Assembly (NCBI RefSeq): GCF_020180945.1
Contig: NZ_JAIPUL010000003.1
Coordinates: forward strand, 313,450 to 377,449
Direction of reading: 5' to 3'
Source of the DNA: Lacticaseibacillus kribbianus
GTDB taxonomy: Bacteria; Bacillota; Bacilli; Lactobacillales; Lactobacillaceae
Length of the DNA stretch: 64,000 nucleotides
Position numbers and translations under genes: made by a program
Notes under the pieces: generated by a model
Seen by the model: the letters and a program-made list of their open reading frames with translations, nothing else
Told to the model about the DNA's origin: nothing
The model's database searches: none
Part shown: piece by piece, positions 26,057 through 35,643 of the stretch
Layout of the letters: each line of letters starts with the position of its first letter
Position numbering within the stretch: position 1 is the stretch's first letter

Positions 26057-26085
26057 TTGCGGCGCCGCGGCCCGCCGGCTATACT
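26057..26085 (+). promoter_or_regulatory. Promoter of the cytidine deaminase gene
   Basis: TTGCGG (26057-26062), 17 bases, TATACT (26080-26085). Same boxes and spacing as the AbrB-Doc promoter. Confidence 0.6.
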
Positions 26086-26131
26086 GGATGGGACAGACAA
26101 AGAAAACGGTACCGTGAGGGGAAAGATTAAC

Positions 26132-26524
26132 ATGGATGAACAGTGGCAGCGGCTGTATTCGGCGGCCAAGGCGGTGCTGGCCCCGCGCAACGTGTCGGAT
26201 TACATCGAGGCGGGCGGCGTGGCGGCCGCCATCGCGGTGCCAAGCGGCGCAATCTACGTCGGCGTGTGCGTCGACACCGCCTGCACCCTGGGCGTGTGTG
26301 CCGAACGCAACGCCATTTTCAACGCGCTGACCCACGGCGAGAATCGGATCACCCGGGTGCTGGCGATCGGCGCGGACGGTCAGGCGATGGCGCCGTGCGG
26401 GGCCTGCCGCGAGCTGATGGCGCAGCTGATGCCGGGCGCGGCCAAGGACGTGCAGGTGATGATGGACTGCCAAAGCGGCCGCGTGGTCACGCTGGCGCAG
26501 CTGACGCCGGAATGGTGGGTGTAG
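26132..26524 (+). CDS. Cytidine deaminase-like zinc enzyme
   Basis: A 130-residue deaminase. The zinc site is CAERNAIF (Cys-Ala-Glu, glutamate as proton shuttle) and PCGACRELM (PCxxC). The size fits homotetrameric cytidine deaminases, but the N-terminus differs from Cdd and approaches the blasticidin-S-deaminase branch, so nucleoside salvage is likely but not certain. GAGGGGAAA precedes the ATG. Confidence 0.82.
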   Translation: MDEQWQRLYSAAKAVLAPRNVSDYIEAGGVAAAIAVPSGAIYVGVCVDTACTLGVCAERNAIFNALTHGENRITRVLAIGADGQAMAPCGACRELMAQLMPGAAKDVQVMMDCQSGRVVTLAQLTPEWWV

Positions 26525-26549
26525 GCAGCAGCCCGCAATCGATGACGAG

Positions 26550-26593
26550 ACGAAGCAGCGGCCCACCCGTGATGAGGTGGACCGCTGTTTCGT
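26550..26593 (+). terminator. Probable bidirectional terminator
   Basis: ACGAAGCAGCGGCCCACC pairs with GGTGGACCGCTGTTTCGT with two wobble or mismatch positions. It separates the deaminase from the convergent GDPD gene; the U-run is poor. Confidence 0.6.
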
Positions 26594-26602
26594 TGTGCGC
26601 AT

Positions 26603-28387
26603 TCAGTTGCCGATCACCGGCTCGCCGAGGTCGTCCAGGGCGGTGGCGAACAGGCGCAGGCGCTGGGCGTAGCTCGGGTGGTCGCTTTGCTCGGCGATCA
26701 CCCGCTTGAGGTCGCTCAGGTTGTCGGTGATGATGCCGTCGACGTCCGAAAACAGCATCTGCGCCATGTCGCCCTCGTCGTTGACCGTCCACGCCCACAC
26801 CTCCTGGTGCCGCGCGTGGACCGTGTCGACGAGCTCGGCGTCGAGCGTCGTCTCCTCGACGGTGTAGCCGGACAGGTCGGTCTGCGGCGCGACCAGGCTG
26901 AAGGGCATGATGAAGCCGGCGTACAGCTTCGGCACGCGCAGGTGCAGCCGCGCCATCAGCCGGTAGCTCAGCGAGTGGACGCGCGAACCGTCCTGTTCCA
27001 GGCGCTTGGCGTAGCGGCGGATAAAATGGTCCAGCATCTGCGGGCTGTCGCCGGGCGTGGGCTTGAGCTCGACAATCAGCTTCTGGTCCAGCTTTTCGGC
27101 CGCGGCCAGGTAGTCGTCGAAGCTGGCCAGCTTGGCCCGGTGCCCGTTCTCCCGCACGGTGACGGCCTGAAGCTGGGCCAGGGTCAGCTGGTGCGGGGTG
27201 CGGGCGACGCCGGCCAGCGCCTTGAGGTTCTCGTCGTGCAGCACCACGAACTGGCCGTCCTTGGTCTCGTGCAGGTCCATCTCGACGAAGTCCGGGTGCA
27301 GCGCCGCGGTTTTGCGCAGCGCCGGGATGGTGTTTTGCACCCCGTTGCCGGCGTCGACGCCGCGGTGCGAGATGGTCAGCGGGTGCTCGACCAGAGCACC
27401 GGTCATGTAAAAGGCGCCAAACGCCGCCATGATCACAATCACCGCGCCGCCGGAGCCGAGCACGAACGCGCGGCGCAGCCAGTGGTGGCGGTTCGGAATC
27501 GCGCGCGTCGCGGGCACCAGCCCGTCCGGCGCGACGAGAAACAGCAGGTACAGCACGCTCGCCGCGCCGCCGAGCAGGGTCTGGCCGGCTAGCATCAGCG
27601 TCAGGAGCACCACCGCCGCGGGAAAGGCAATCGGCGTGCGGTCAAGCACCGTCTGCAGCGCAATCAGGCCGCCGGACCACGCCCAGCCGACCAGCGTCGT
27701 CAGCACGGTCAACAGCGTCAGCTGCCAGCCGTAGCGCCACATTTTGCCCTTAGTCTGCCGCCAGGACTGGCGCGCCGCGACGGACAGCGGCTGGTCGCGC
27801 AGGATGGTGTTGGGCAAAACGCGGATCCACCGCACCCCAAGGTACGCAGCCGCGGCGTAGAACACGGCGACCAGCACGGCGAAAAGGGGCTTGGTCGCGA
27901 GCCACTCGAGGACGAAGGTCGGAATCTGCACCTTGTTGAGCAGGGCCGACTGCAGGACGACGCCGGCGAACGGCACGATCAACAGCAGGTAGACGACGAA
28001 GAAGCCGAAGCTCGAGGGGCGCAGGTGGCGCAGGTCGGCCAGACCCTCGCGGACGATGGCGCGCACGCCGCGGCCCTCGCGCTGCTGAATGCTGGCGATG
28101 CCGCCGAGCAGCACGGCGAACTGCAGGTAAACCAGCACCAGGAGCACCAGCAGCAGCCCGAGCAGCAGCGCGGCTGCGCCGGGGTGGTGCAGGGCGACTG
28201 CGACCAGGTTGTCGACGCCGAGGTAGGGGATGCCGCTTGCGCGCAGGATGCCGGCGGTGGCCCAGCGCATCAGGGGCACCGCGACGCCGGCGGTGGCGGC
28301 GGCCACCAGCTCGACCAGCAGCAGGTAGCTGCCCCAGCGGCTGGCGAATTCGCGCATCAGGGCGCTTATGTCTCGCAATGATTTCAT
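26603..28387 (-). CDS. Membrane glycerophosphodiester phosphodiesterase
   Basis: A 594-residue protein. The N-terminal 330 residues contain about eight membrane segments of the GPDPase_memb domain type. A C-terminal GDPD domain follows, with SHRGVDAGNGVQNTIPAL (catalytic His-Arg), FVEMDLHETKDG (Glu and Asp for metal) and VVLHDENL. It hydrolyses glycerophosphodiesters, possibly lipoteichoic acid or phospholipid head groups. ATG 28387 follows GGAGGCAAAACG; the frame opens 21 codons earlier without a site. Confidence 0.9.
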   Translation of the reverse strand: MKSLRDISALMREFASRWGSYLLLVELVAAATAGVAVPLMRWATAGILRASGIPYLGVDNLVAVALHHPGAAALLLGLLLVLLVLVYLQFAVLLGGIASIQQREGRGVRAIVREGLADLRHLRPSSFGFFVVYLLLIVPFAGVVLQSALLNKVQIPTFVLEWLATKPLFAVLVAVFYAAAAYLGVRWIRVLPNTILRDQPLSVAARQSWRQTKGKMWRYGWQLTLLTVLTTLVGWAWSGGLIALQTVLDRTPIAFPAAVVLLTLMLAGQTLLGGAASVLYLLFLVAPDGLVPATRAIPNRHHWLRRAFVLGSGGAVIVIMAAFGAFYMTGALVEHPLTISHRGVDAGNGVQNTIPALRKTAALHPDFVEMDLHETKDGQFVVLHDENLKALAGVARTPHQLTLAQLQAVTVRENGHRAKLASFDDYLAAAEKLDQKLIVELKPTPGDSPQMLDHFIRRYAKRLEQDGSRVHSLSYRLMARLHLRVPKLYAGFIMPFSLVAPQTDLSGYTVEETTLDAELVDTVHARHQEVWAWTVNDEGDMAQMLFSDVDGIITDNLSDLKRVIAEQSDHPSYAQRLRLFATALDDLGEPVIGN

Positions 28388-28545
28388 CGTTTTGCCTCCA
28401 ATAGTCCGATTATACCGCGCCGGCCAGGTCGTCGCCTCCCACCCGAGCATGAGAAAGCGCTAACGACAACCGGCGCGGACTGGGGTAAAATGGGCGTGAT
28501 GGCAGTCGTGGGTGAGGTGTGGGCAGGGGCCCAAGGGGGATTGGA

Positions 28546-28836
28546 ATGTTTTGGAGGCAGGCCGAGGCGGGCACAACCATTGGCAAGACGGGCAGCGAGG
28601 ACGGCGTGATTCTGAGAGACGAGTTGTCCGCGGTCGGCCGCCTGACGCTTGAGCGCATCGATGGGGGCTACGCCATCACGTGCAGCCTCTACGGCACGCT
28701 GTTCCACACTGCCTGGGCCGACTCCGAAACCGCGGCCGACGACAAGTTCTGGCGCATGCGCCGCGCGCTCGAACAGGCCCCGGCCGACGCCGAGGGCCAG
28801 GGCGACTGGTGCGAGTGGTTCGTGAACATGTTCTGA
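28546..28836 (+). CDS. Hypothetical protein, 96 residues
   Basis: A small soluble acidic protein starting MFWRQAEAGTTIGKT and ending GDWCEWFVNMF. AAGGGGGA lies before ATG 28546. The pattern of strands (LTLERIDGGYAITCSLYGTLFHTAW) suggests a compact alpha/beta fold. No family was recognised. It leads a run of short accessory genes up to 31707. Confidence 0.6.
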   Translation: MFWRQAEAGTTIGKTGSEDGVILRDELSAVGRLTLERIDGGYAITCSLYGTLFHTAWADSETAADDKFWRMRRALEQAPADAEGQGDWCEWFVNMF

Positions 28837-28877
28837 GGCCGCAACCTGGCCCGCCTGCAGAGAAAGGGGCGTCCACC

Positions 28878-29015
28878 ATGATCGGCCTAACCGGCACTTG
28901 CGCCACCGCACAAGTCTTCACCAATCTGGAGGACAGTGCGCGCGATGGCGCCTACATCCAAGATTCCGTCGAGGTCACCGACATCATCAAGCCGGTGTAC
29001 AACTTCAAGGCATGA
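28878..29015 (+). pseudogene. Possible rtcB remnant (45-residue head-tail fusion)
   Basis: The frame reads MIGLTGTCATAQVFTNLEDSA, like the first strand of RtcB RNA ligases (G-Y-x-T-A-x-V-F-T), then passes directly into AYIQDSVEVTDIIKPVYNFKA, like the very end of the same enzymes. The 350 or so residues between, including all metal ligands, are absent. This suggests an in-frame deletion that left head and tail joined. AAAGGGGC precedes the ATG and its stop overlaps the next ATG. The similarity is recalled, not computed. Confidence 0.45.
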
Positions 29016-29479
29016 GCGCGTTGTGGCCGGAGGCGCTGCGCTTGGCCGCCCGACTCAACCGCGTGGGCATCACGCCCTACCTGCTGGGCAGCCTGGCCGC
29101 AGAGCGCGTGCTTGGGCGAGACTTTGCGCCGCACGACCTCGACTGGCAGCTGCGGAGCGCCGACCTGCACGCCTGGCGCCGCGTGACGGCGGTGATGGTC
29201 GGCGCAGGCTACCACCTGGTGGACCCGCACGAGCACGCCTTTCGCATGGGAAAAACGCTCGTGGCGTTCGGCGACGTGGAGACGCTGCCCGCTTACGCCG
29301 GCGTCGACTATCGCACCTTCACCCGGGTGACCGCGGGCGGCGCGACGCTGTGGCTGCTGACTGGGGCGCAGCTGGCGGCCGTGTACGCCGCCTCGGTCCA
29401 CGACGACTGGCGCGCGGGCAAGGCCAAGGACCGCGCGCTGTGGGCCGCGCTGACGACAGAAGCGGAGGCGACGCGATGA
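29012..29479 (+). CDS. Nucleotidyltransferase-fold protein
   Basis: A 155-residue protein with the pol-beta-type motif: GSLAAERVLGRDFAPHDLDWQL, that is GS followed after a spacer by DxD, and a further acidic site in FGDVETL. This minimal arrangement resembles aminoglycoside-type or stand-alone nucleotidyltransferases. It starts 1 base inside the preceding stop and ends in an ATGA overlap with a P-loop kinase, so the two may act as a unit. The substrate is unknown. Confidence 0.65.
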   Translation: MSALWPEALRLAARLNRVGITPYLLGSLAAERVLGRDFAPHDLDWQLRSADLHAWRRVTAVMVGAGYHLVDPHEHAFRMGKTLVAFGDVETLPAYAGVDYRTFTRVTAGGATLWLLTGAQLAAVYAASVHDDWRAGKAKDRALWAALTTEAEATR

Positions 29480-30045
29480 CACCAGGACAGATTGTGGTGC
29501 TGAACGGCCAGCCGCGGGCCGGCAAGTCCAGCATCGCCCGTGCGATTCAGGACACGTTTCCCGGTACTTGGTTGGCCCTCGGCGTCGACCTGCAGATGCA
29601 GGCGCTGCCGGCCGCCCTGCAGCCCGGCATCGGCCTGCGCCCGGGCGGCGAGCGGCCGGACCTGGAGCCGACGATTCAGCGCCTCTACGCCGGGCTTTTT
29701 GCCGCCATGGCCGGCTACAGCCGCGCGGGCCTGAACGTGGTGGCGGACCTCGGCATTCACGACGACTACAGCCGGCCGCTGGGCATCGGCGCGGCCATGC
29801 ACCGCACGCTGACCGGCCTGCCGCTGACGGTGGTCGGCGTCACCGCGCCGCCGGCCGTCATCGCCGCACGCCGCCTGGCGACCTGGCACACGCTGCCCGA
29901 ACCCGCCGTGCTGGCGCGATGGGCCAATGCCACCGCCGCCACTCCGGTTGACCTATGGATCGACACCGAACAGACGCCTGCCGCGCAGGCCGCGGCGGTG
30001 ATTCGCGACTGGCTGAGGAAACACCGGGGGTTCGAGCTGGATTGA
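29476..30045 (+). CDS. Chloramphenicol phosphotransferase-like P-loop kinase
   Basis: A 189-residue kinase. The P-loop is LNGQPRAGKSS at about 9-19; LNVVADLGIHDDYS supplies the acidic residue and VVGVTAPPAVIAARR the arginine region. The layout matches the CPT-like family (PF07931), whose founder phosphorylates chloramphenicol, though most chromosomal members have unknown substrates. It overlaps the nucleotidyltransferase gene by 4 bases. Confidence 0.75.
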   Translation: MTPGQIVVLNGQPRAGKSSIARAIQDTFPGTWLALGVDLQMQALPAALQPGIGLRPGGERPDLEPTIQRLYAGLFAAMAGYSRAGLNVVADLGIHDDYSRPLGIGAAMHRTLTGLPLTVVGVTAPPAVIAARRLATWHTLPEPAVLARWANATAATPVDLWIDTEQTPAAQAAAVIRDWLRKHRGFELD

Positions 30046-30080
30046 GCGACTCGCTCACCCGAGCACCGAGCAGCTGGACG
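30040..30080 (+). repeat. Partial duplicate of a GNAT gene 5' end
   Basis: These 41 bases match 31272-31312, the start of the GNAT gene, at 38 positions. Here the sequence covers the kinase stop codon and has no start codon or continuing frame. The DUF1861 gene lies between the two copies. Confidence 0.75.
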
Positions 30081-30207
30081 CTCCCTGCCCCACGGCTTAT
30101 CGTCTGACGCTACGGCTTCTGTGAACCACGCAGCCGCACAGATTAATCCGCACGACGCGCACTGCTTCCCCGTGCGTGTGGCGTGGTGTATTGTCAAGGA
30201 GAGACCA

Positions 30208-31170
30208 ATGAACCTAGTTGAAGAGAAAAACAAGTTTGAACAGAATTTTACCTTGGTTGACGCCGCAATCCTGAGCTTCAAGGGGGTTGACGGGTTCGAT
30301 GTGTACAACTGTTCGCAGCCGTTCCTGTACCAGGGAGATGCCTACCTGTTCGGGCGCGTCGAGCGCCGCGGCGAGTGGATGCGGTCTTGGATTCGACTCT
30401 TCAAGCGCACGGCGGTTGACGAGTGGACCCTGGTGCCGGATTCGATGATCTACACCATGGAGGATCCGTACATCAGCATCATCGGCGACGAGATTGTTAT
30501 GGGCGGCACGCACGTGAAGCTCGATCAGAGCAGGCTGGACACCTACTTCACGGACCTGTACCGCGGCAAGAAGCTGGACGACCTGTTCTACTTCACCTCA
30601 GGACCGGATTACATGAAGGATATTCGCCTGGTAGCGCTCGCGGATGGCCGGGTTGGGGTCTTCTCTCGCCCGCGCAGCGAGGATGTTTTGGCCAAGTACG
30701 GCAGCGAATCGATGGTCGGCTTCACGATCATCGACTCGCTGGCGGATCTGTCGGGCAAGGTGATCGAGGAGGCGGACTACCTGCCAGGGTTGTTCAGTGA
30801 CAACGAGTGGGGCGGCTGCAATCAGGCGTTCCTGCTTGAGGATGGTCAGATTGGCGTCCTGGGTCACGTGTCCTTCACGGATCCGGTTGCCAAGACGGCG
30901 GTGTACATGAACATGTCGTTCGTGCTGAATCCAAAGACCCGGGAATACGCCGACTATCACCTGATTGGCACCCGCCACGCCTTCCCAGCCGGGCCGGCCA
31001 AGAAGCCAAAGCTCGTGGACTGCGCGTTCACGACGGGGATGGTGCCACGCGCCGACGGGTTGGTCGATCTGTACAGCGGGCTTGGCGACACGCTTGAAGG
31101 ACGGACGGCAATTGCCTATCCATTCGAGGGCCACGGCGACATCATCTGCGCACAGTACAAGATTCAGTAG
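30208..31170 (+). CDS. DUF1861-family protein (probable beta-propeller)
   Basis: A 320-residue soluble protein. VDGFDVYNCSQPFLYQGDAYLFGRVERR, MEDPYISIIGDEIVMGG and GCNQAFLLEDGQIGVLGHVSF are repeated blade-like strands, resembling DUF1861 and GH130-type five-bladed propellers. That suggests a glycoside phosphorylase or sugar-binding role, which is inference. AAGGAG precedes ATG 30208. Its codon use is less G+C-rich than its neighbours, and it is bracketed by a duplicated 41-base sequence, both consistent with insertion. Confidence 0.65.
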   Translation: MNLVEEKNKFEQNFTLVDAAILSFKGVDGFDVYNCSQPFLYQGDAYLFGRVERRGEWMRSWIRLFKRTAVDEWTLVPDSMIYTMEDPYISIIGDEIVMGGTHVKLDQSRLDTYFTDLYRGKKLDDLFYFTSGPDYMKDIRLVALADGRVGVFSRPRSEDVLAKYGSESMVGFTIIDSLADLSGKVIEEADYLPGLFSDNEWGGCNQAFLLEDGQIGVLGHVSFTDPVAKTAVYMNMSFVLNPKTREYADYHLIGTRHAFPAGPAKKPKLVDCAFTTGMVPRADGLVDLYSGLGDTLEGRTAIAYPFEGHGDIICAQYKIQ

Positions 31171-31269
31171 TTGGCGCTTGGATGCCGATGGTGGCATCCT
31201 TGTTTTGGCGATGGCTAAAGAAACCTCAGCGCGACACGCTACGACTTGGTCTCAATAGGAGGCTTGAAC

Positions 31270-31707
31270 ATGATTGAGCGACTCGATAACCCGAGCGCCG
31301 AGCAGCTGGACGTGCTGATGGCCATCTGGCTGGCGGCCAACCTGGACGCGCACGCCTTCGTGCCCGCCAATTACTGGCGTGATAACGCAGCGGCCGTGCG
31401 CGTCGCGCTCCCCCAGGCGACGCTGTACGCGGCGAGCGTTGACGGCACCATCGTCGGCTTTGCCGGCGTGCAGGTCGGCTACCTGGCCGGTCTGTTCGTC
31501 GCGGCCACGGCGCGCAACCGCGGCGTCGGCCACGCGCTGATGGCCGCGCTTCAGGCCGCTTACCCGCGCCTGACCCTGAGTGCCTTCGCCCAAAACACCG
31601 GCGCCGTGCGCTTCTACCGCCGCGAGGGCTTCGCCATCACCGCCACCCAGCCGGCGGCCGACCTGCCGGGGTTGGTGGAACACAAGATGACGTGGGTGCG
31701 GGGGTAG
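31270..31707 (+). CDS. GNAT-family N-acetyltransferase
   Basis: A 145-residue acetyltransferase. VGYLAGLFVAATARNRGVGHALMAAL contains RNRGVG, the CoA pyrophosphate loop, and NTGAVRFYRREGFAI is the closing strand. It resembles the YiaC/RimI-like small GNATs. AGGAGG precedes the ATG. The first 40 bases are duplicated at 30040. Confidence 0.87.
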   Translation: MIERLDNPSAEQLDVLMAIWLAANLDAHAFVPANYWRDNAAAVRVALPQATLYAASVDGTIVGFAGVQVGYLAGLFVAATARNRGVGHALMAALQAAYPRLTLSAFAQNTGAVRFYRREGFAITATQPAADLPGLVEHKMTWVRG

Positions 31708-31738
31708 GCCAAAACCGTGCTGCACCCGAAACGAGGAC

Positions 31739-31795
31739 AAACAGCGGCCCGAGCCCCGCACTCGCAAGTGAGTGTAGGCCTCGGGCCGCTGTTTT
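31739..31795 (+). terminator. Bidirectional terminator
   Basis: AAACAGCGGCCCGAG pairs with CTCGGGCCGCTGTTT; an inner CACTC/GAGTG stem closes the loop. It lies between the GNAT gene and the convergent transporter gene. Confidence 0.85.
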
Positions 31796-31885
31796 GGTAT
31801 CGCAACAAAATTTTACGGTGCAAAGGACGTGTGGCGTGGATTCATCATGCCGAGACACCGAGGCGCGATCGCGCCGGAACCCGGC

Positions 31886-33094
31886 CTATGCCGCCTGGCG
31901 CTTCTTCAGCGCCACGTAGACACCGTTGAGGATCAGGCCGCACGCGGCGATCACGATTGCGACGATGAAGGCCTTGGTGTAGTCGCCGCCGTTGGCGAGG
32001 CTGACGGCCACCTTGGGCCCGAAGAACGCGGCGATCGAGTAACCGCAGAAGATGATGCCGTAGTTGACGCCCTGGTTGACCGGGCCGTAGTTTTCCATGA
32101 CCATGGCCGGGAAAATGCCCATCACCCCGCCGAAGCACAGGCCGAGGATGATGACGCCCAGCGCGAAGCCGAAGGCGGAGCGCACGCCGACCAGGATCAG
32201 GAAGGCGATGATGATGACGCTCAGGATAATGGTCAGGGTGCGGTTGCGCCCGAGCTTATCGGACACGGTGCCCCAGACCACGCGGCCCGCGCAGTTGCTC
32301 AGGGAGTAAAGGCTGACGTAGAAGGCGGCGACGCCGGCGGTCAGCTTGAACATCTGCTGGCCGATGACGGAGGCGTTGGAGGCGATCATCAGCCCGGAGA
32401 AGGCACCGGTGAACATCATCAGGAAGATCAGGTAGAAGAACGGGGTGCCGAGCATCGCGCGCCAGTCGCGGTTGGCCGGGCCGGAGCCTGTGCGCTTGGC
32501 CGGCGTGTAGCCCTCCGGCAGGTAGTCGGCCGGGGCGGTCTGGATGAAGAAGCTGGCGATGACAATCACGACCAGGTAGACGATGCCGAGCACGCGGAAG
32601 GCGAACAGGGCGTCGTGGCTCTGGATGAAGGCGTTGGCGATCGGCGCGGCGATGATGGCGGCGCCGCCCATGCCCGCGGTGATGATGCCGCTGGCCAGAC
32701 CCTTTTTATCCGGAAAAAGCTTGATGGTGTTGCTCAGGCAGCCGGAGTAGGCGAGCCCCTGGCCGAGGCCGGCGAGCACGCCGTAGGTCAGGTACAGCAC
32801 GGTCGGGCTGGTCGCCAGGCCGGTCAGGAAGAAGCCGAGGCCGAACATCAGGCCACCGACGGCGATGGACCACTTGGCCCAACCGCGGTCGGTGAGAAAG
32901 CCGCCGAGGATCATGGGAATGGGGCTGATGGCGGAGTTGATGGTGAAGGCCAGCATGATCTCGCTCATGCTCCAGCCCTTGCTGGCCGACAGCGGCCCGG
33001 CGAACACGGAAAAGGCGTAGATGGCGCCGGTGCACAGCAGCACGGCGGTGGAGGCGATGAGCACCTGCCAGCGGTTAATGCGGTGATTGGACAT
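31886..33094 (-). CDS. MFS transporter, oxalate/formate antiporter-like
   Basis: A 402-residue protein with 12 predicted membrane segments. It begins NRWQVLIASTAVLLCTGAIYAFSVFAGPLS, the signature of the OFA branch of the major facilitator superfamily, and has SDKLGRNRT in the central loop. OFA members exchange small carboxylates. It lies 113 bases after the flavoprotein gene on the same strand, so it probably carries that enzyme's acid substrate or product. AGGAGG precedes ATG 33094. Confidence 0.85.
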   Translation of the reverse strand: MSNHRINRWQVLIASTAVLLCTGAIYAFSVFAGPLSASKGWSMSEIMLAFTINSAISPIPMILGGFLTDRGWAKWSIAVGGLMFGLGFFLTGLATSPTVLYLTYGVLAGLGQGLAYSGCLSNTIKLFPDKKGLASGIITAGMGGAAIIAAPIANAFIQSHDALFAFRVLGIVYLVVIVIASFFIQTAPADYLPEGYTPAKRTGSGPANRDWRAMLGTPFFYLIFLMMFTGAFSGLMIASNASVIGQQMFKLTAGVAAFYVSLYSLSNCAGRVVWGTVSDKLGRNRTLTIILSVIIIAFLILVGVRSAFGFALGVIILGLCFGGVMGIFPAMVMENYGPVNQGVNYGIIFCGYSIAAFFGPKVAVSLANGGDYTKAFIVAIVIAACGLILNGVYVALKKRQAA

Positions 33095-33207
33095 ATTTTT
33101 TCCTCCTGTGAGGCGCGGCCGAGGCCGCACGGATTGCGGCGCGGGCCCGGTGCGCGGGCAACGCCGTGTGAATGATGGCAAGGCGGGCGAACCCGCCGGT
33201 GAATCTG

Positions 33208-35625
33208 TTACTTCTTGAGCTCGGAGACGGCGGTGACGCCGGCGATGCGGCCGAAGGTGAAAATGTCGGAGAGCGAGTTGCCGCCCAGCCGGTTGCCGGC
33301 GTGGATGCCGCCGGCAACCTCGCCGGCCGCGTACAGCCCGGCGATCGCGTGGCCGTCCTCAGCCAGCACGTGGGTGTGGGTGTCGATCTTCAGGCCGCCC
33401 ATGGTGTGGTGCATCGCGGGCTTGCGCGGTGTCGCGTAGAACGGCGCCTTGACCACCTTGAGGTCGAACACGCTCTTGCCGAACTCGGGGTCCTCGCCCG
33501 CGTCGACGTAGCGGTTGTAGTTGGCGATGGTGGTCGTCAACGTGGCCGGGTCCATGTTCAGCTGACGGGCGAGGTCCTCGAGCGTGTCGGCACGGAAAAG
33601 CGTCCCGGCTTCGACCTGCTTGTCGAGGCTCTCCTGCGTCGTGTTGTACGCGGTCTTTTTGATCTCGTCGTCGGCGATCAGGTAGAACAGCCCGCCGTTG
33701 TCGATGGCGGCCTGGGTCAGCTGGTCGCGGCTGCCGTACTCGTTGACGAAGCGCTTGCCTTTTTGGTTGACCATGATGAAGTTGGCCGGCGGCACCTGCA
33801 GGCCGGAGAACAGCGCCCCGGTGTTCGGGTCGGAGACCGGCATCATCTGGGTGAAGCCCATGCCGACCAGGGCCGCGCCGGCGCTTTCGCCCAGGCGGAT
33901 GCCGTCGCCGGTGATCGCCGGCGAGTTGGAGGTCTTGATGTCGTCTTCAATCTTGGTCCAGTAGGTGTTGTACTGCTGCAGCATCTTGGTGTTGGCCCCG
34001 AACCCGCCGGAGGCCAGGATCACGGCGCCGGCGTGGACGGTGATGGTCTGGCCGTTGGCGCCCTTGGCCACGACGCCGGTCACGCGCCCGTCCTCGATCA
34101 GGAGGGACTCGACCGGGGTGTCGGTCATGATGGTGCCGCCGTTGGCCTTGACGAACTTAGACAGCGCGGAGATGTAGGCGAAGCCGACGGAGCCCTCCGG
34201 CTTGTGGCCGCGGCGCCACAGCGCGCCGACCGGCATGGTGACCTCGGTCTTGTCGAAGCTGACGCCGACGTCTTCCAGCCACTTAACGGAGTCCAGCGCG
34301 TGGTCGGTCAGGATCTTGACCAGGTCGTACTGGCCGTAGATGGTGGTGCCGTTCAGGTCCGTGCGCTTGCCGCCGAGGTAGGTCTGGATGCGGTACAGCA
34401 GCTTGGAGTCGAACAGGTAATCGGCCTTGCCGGCGAGGTAGTCCTTCAGCTGGGCCTGCAGGGCGATGAAGTCGTCGCGGTACTCCGCGTCGATGGTCGC
34501 GGGATCGGTGGCGGCGAGCTGGGCCAGGGTGTGGTTTTCCCCCGGGTTGGCCGGGAAGCTGTTCTGCCATGCCGGGTCCGGCGCGTTCATCGGCCCGCCG
34601 GCGCGGACGGTGTTGCCGCCGGCGGCCGGGAACTTCTCGAGCACGAGGGCGGACTTGCCGGCCTGCAGCACCTTGGCGGCGGCGGTCAGCCCGGCGCCCC
34701 CGGCCCCGACGATGGCGACGTCCACGGTCAGCTCGCGGTCCTCATGGTCCAGGGCGCTCGGCGCCTTGGGCCGGTTGCGTAGCACCTCGGGATCGGCGCC
34801 GGCCAGCCGCACGGCCTTGGCCACGCCGTCGATCACGCCGCGCGAGGTGACGGACGCGCCGGACAGGATGTCGACGTTGAGCGTCTGGCCCTCGATGATC
34901 TGCTTGGGGATGCGGGCGAAAACGACGCTGGCGATGCCGGCCGTTTCACCGGAGCTGTCGATCTGGATGTCTTCGATGCGATCCTTGGACAGGGTGACGG
35001 TCATCGGCAGCGCGCCGTTGTGGCCCACAGCCTCGACCTCGAAGTCGCCCGGCGTGAAGGTGACGTCCTCCGGCTCGTTGAGCTGGTTGGCCACCTTGGT
35101 GAAGCGCAGGAAGCGCGAGAAGCAGCTGTCCAAGAAGTCGACGGTCCGCGGGTCCTTGAGTGCGCCGTCTTCGGTGAAGGCGTTCTGGGCGCTGCCGAGC
35201 AGGAACTCGGAGCCCGGCATCACGGTCGCGTCGACGCCCGGGGCGTCGAGGATCTGGCGCAGGTGCAGCTGGGCGCGCGAGGAGCCCTGCGGCTGAACCG
35301 AGGCGCCGACGATCATCACGGGCTTGCCCTTGAACGGCTTGAAGTCGCAGGACAGCCACTCGATCAGGCTCTTGAGCGCGGCCGGAATGGAGTGGTTGTG
35401 CTCCGGCGTCGCGATGATCACGCCGTCGGCCGCGGCGATGGCCTGGTTGGCCGCGACCACGGCGGCCGGTGGGGTGGCGACTTGCGCCTCGTTGAACAAA
35501 GGCACGCCGGTCAGCGGCAGCAGCGTGATCTCGGCCTGGGACTTGAAGTGCCCCTGCATGAAGGTGAGCAGCTGGCGGTTGTAAGAATGCGCGGCATTGG
35601 TGCCGGCGATGGCGATGAATTGCAT
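33208..35625 (-). CDS. Three-domain flavoprotein reductase (FMN reductase + FMN_bind + FAD enoate reductase)
   Basis: An 805-residue fusion. Residues 1-180 form an NAD(P)H-dependent FMN reductase ([20 protein letters not shown] at 73-92). Residues 185-280 form an FMN_bind domain with DILSGAS at 252-258, the site where ApbE attaches FMN, probably at S258. From 300 on is a fumarate/urocanate-reductase-like FAD domain ([18 protein letters not shown]). There is no signal peptide, so the chain runs from NAD(P)H through flavins to an unsaturated acid in the cytoplasm. It resembles lactobacillar hydroxycinnamate reductases. GGAGG precedes the ATG. Confidence 0.88.
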   Translation of the reverse strand: MQFIAIAGTNAAHSYNRQLLTFMQGHFKSQAEITLLPLTGVPLFNEAQVATPPAAVVAANQAIAAADGVIIATPEHNHSIPAALKSLIEWLSCDFKPFKGKPVMIVGASVQPQGSSRAQLHLRQILDAPGVDATVMPGSEFLLGSAQNAFTEDGALKDPRTVDFLDSCFSRFLRFTKVANQLNEPEDVTFTPGDFEVEAVGHNGALPMTVTLSKDRIEDIQIDSSGETAGIASVVFARIPKQIIEGQTLNVDILSGASVTSRGVIDGVAKAVRLAGADPEVLRNRPKAPSALDHEDRELTVDVAIVGAGGAGLTAAAKVLQAGKSALVLEKFPAAGGNTVRAGGPMNAPDPAWQNSFPANPGENHTLAQLAATDPATIDAEYRDDFIALQAQLKDYLAGKADYLFDSKLLYRIQTYLGGKRTDLNGTTIYGQYDLVKILTDHALDSVKWLEDVGVSFDKTEVTMPVGALWRRGHKPEGSVGFAYISALSKFVKANGGTIMTDTPVESLLIEDGRVTGVVAKGANGQTITVHAGAVILASGGFGANTKMLQQYNTYWTKIEDDIKTSNSPAITGDGIRLGESAGAALVGMGFTQMMPVSDPNTGALFSGLQVPPANFIMVNQKGKRFVNEYGSRDQLTQAAIDNGGLFYLIADDEIKKTAYNTTQESLDKQVEAGTLFRADTLEDLARQLNMDPATLTTTIANYNRYVDAGEDPEFGKSVFDLKVVKAPFYATPRKPAMHHTMGGLKIDTHTHVLAEDGHAIAGLYAAGEVAGGIHAGNRLGGNSLSDIFTFGRIAGVTAVSELKK

Positions 35626-35643
35626 GACGGATCCTCCTTTGTG

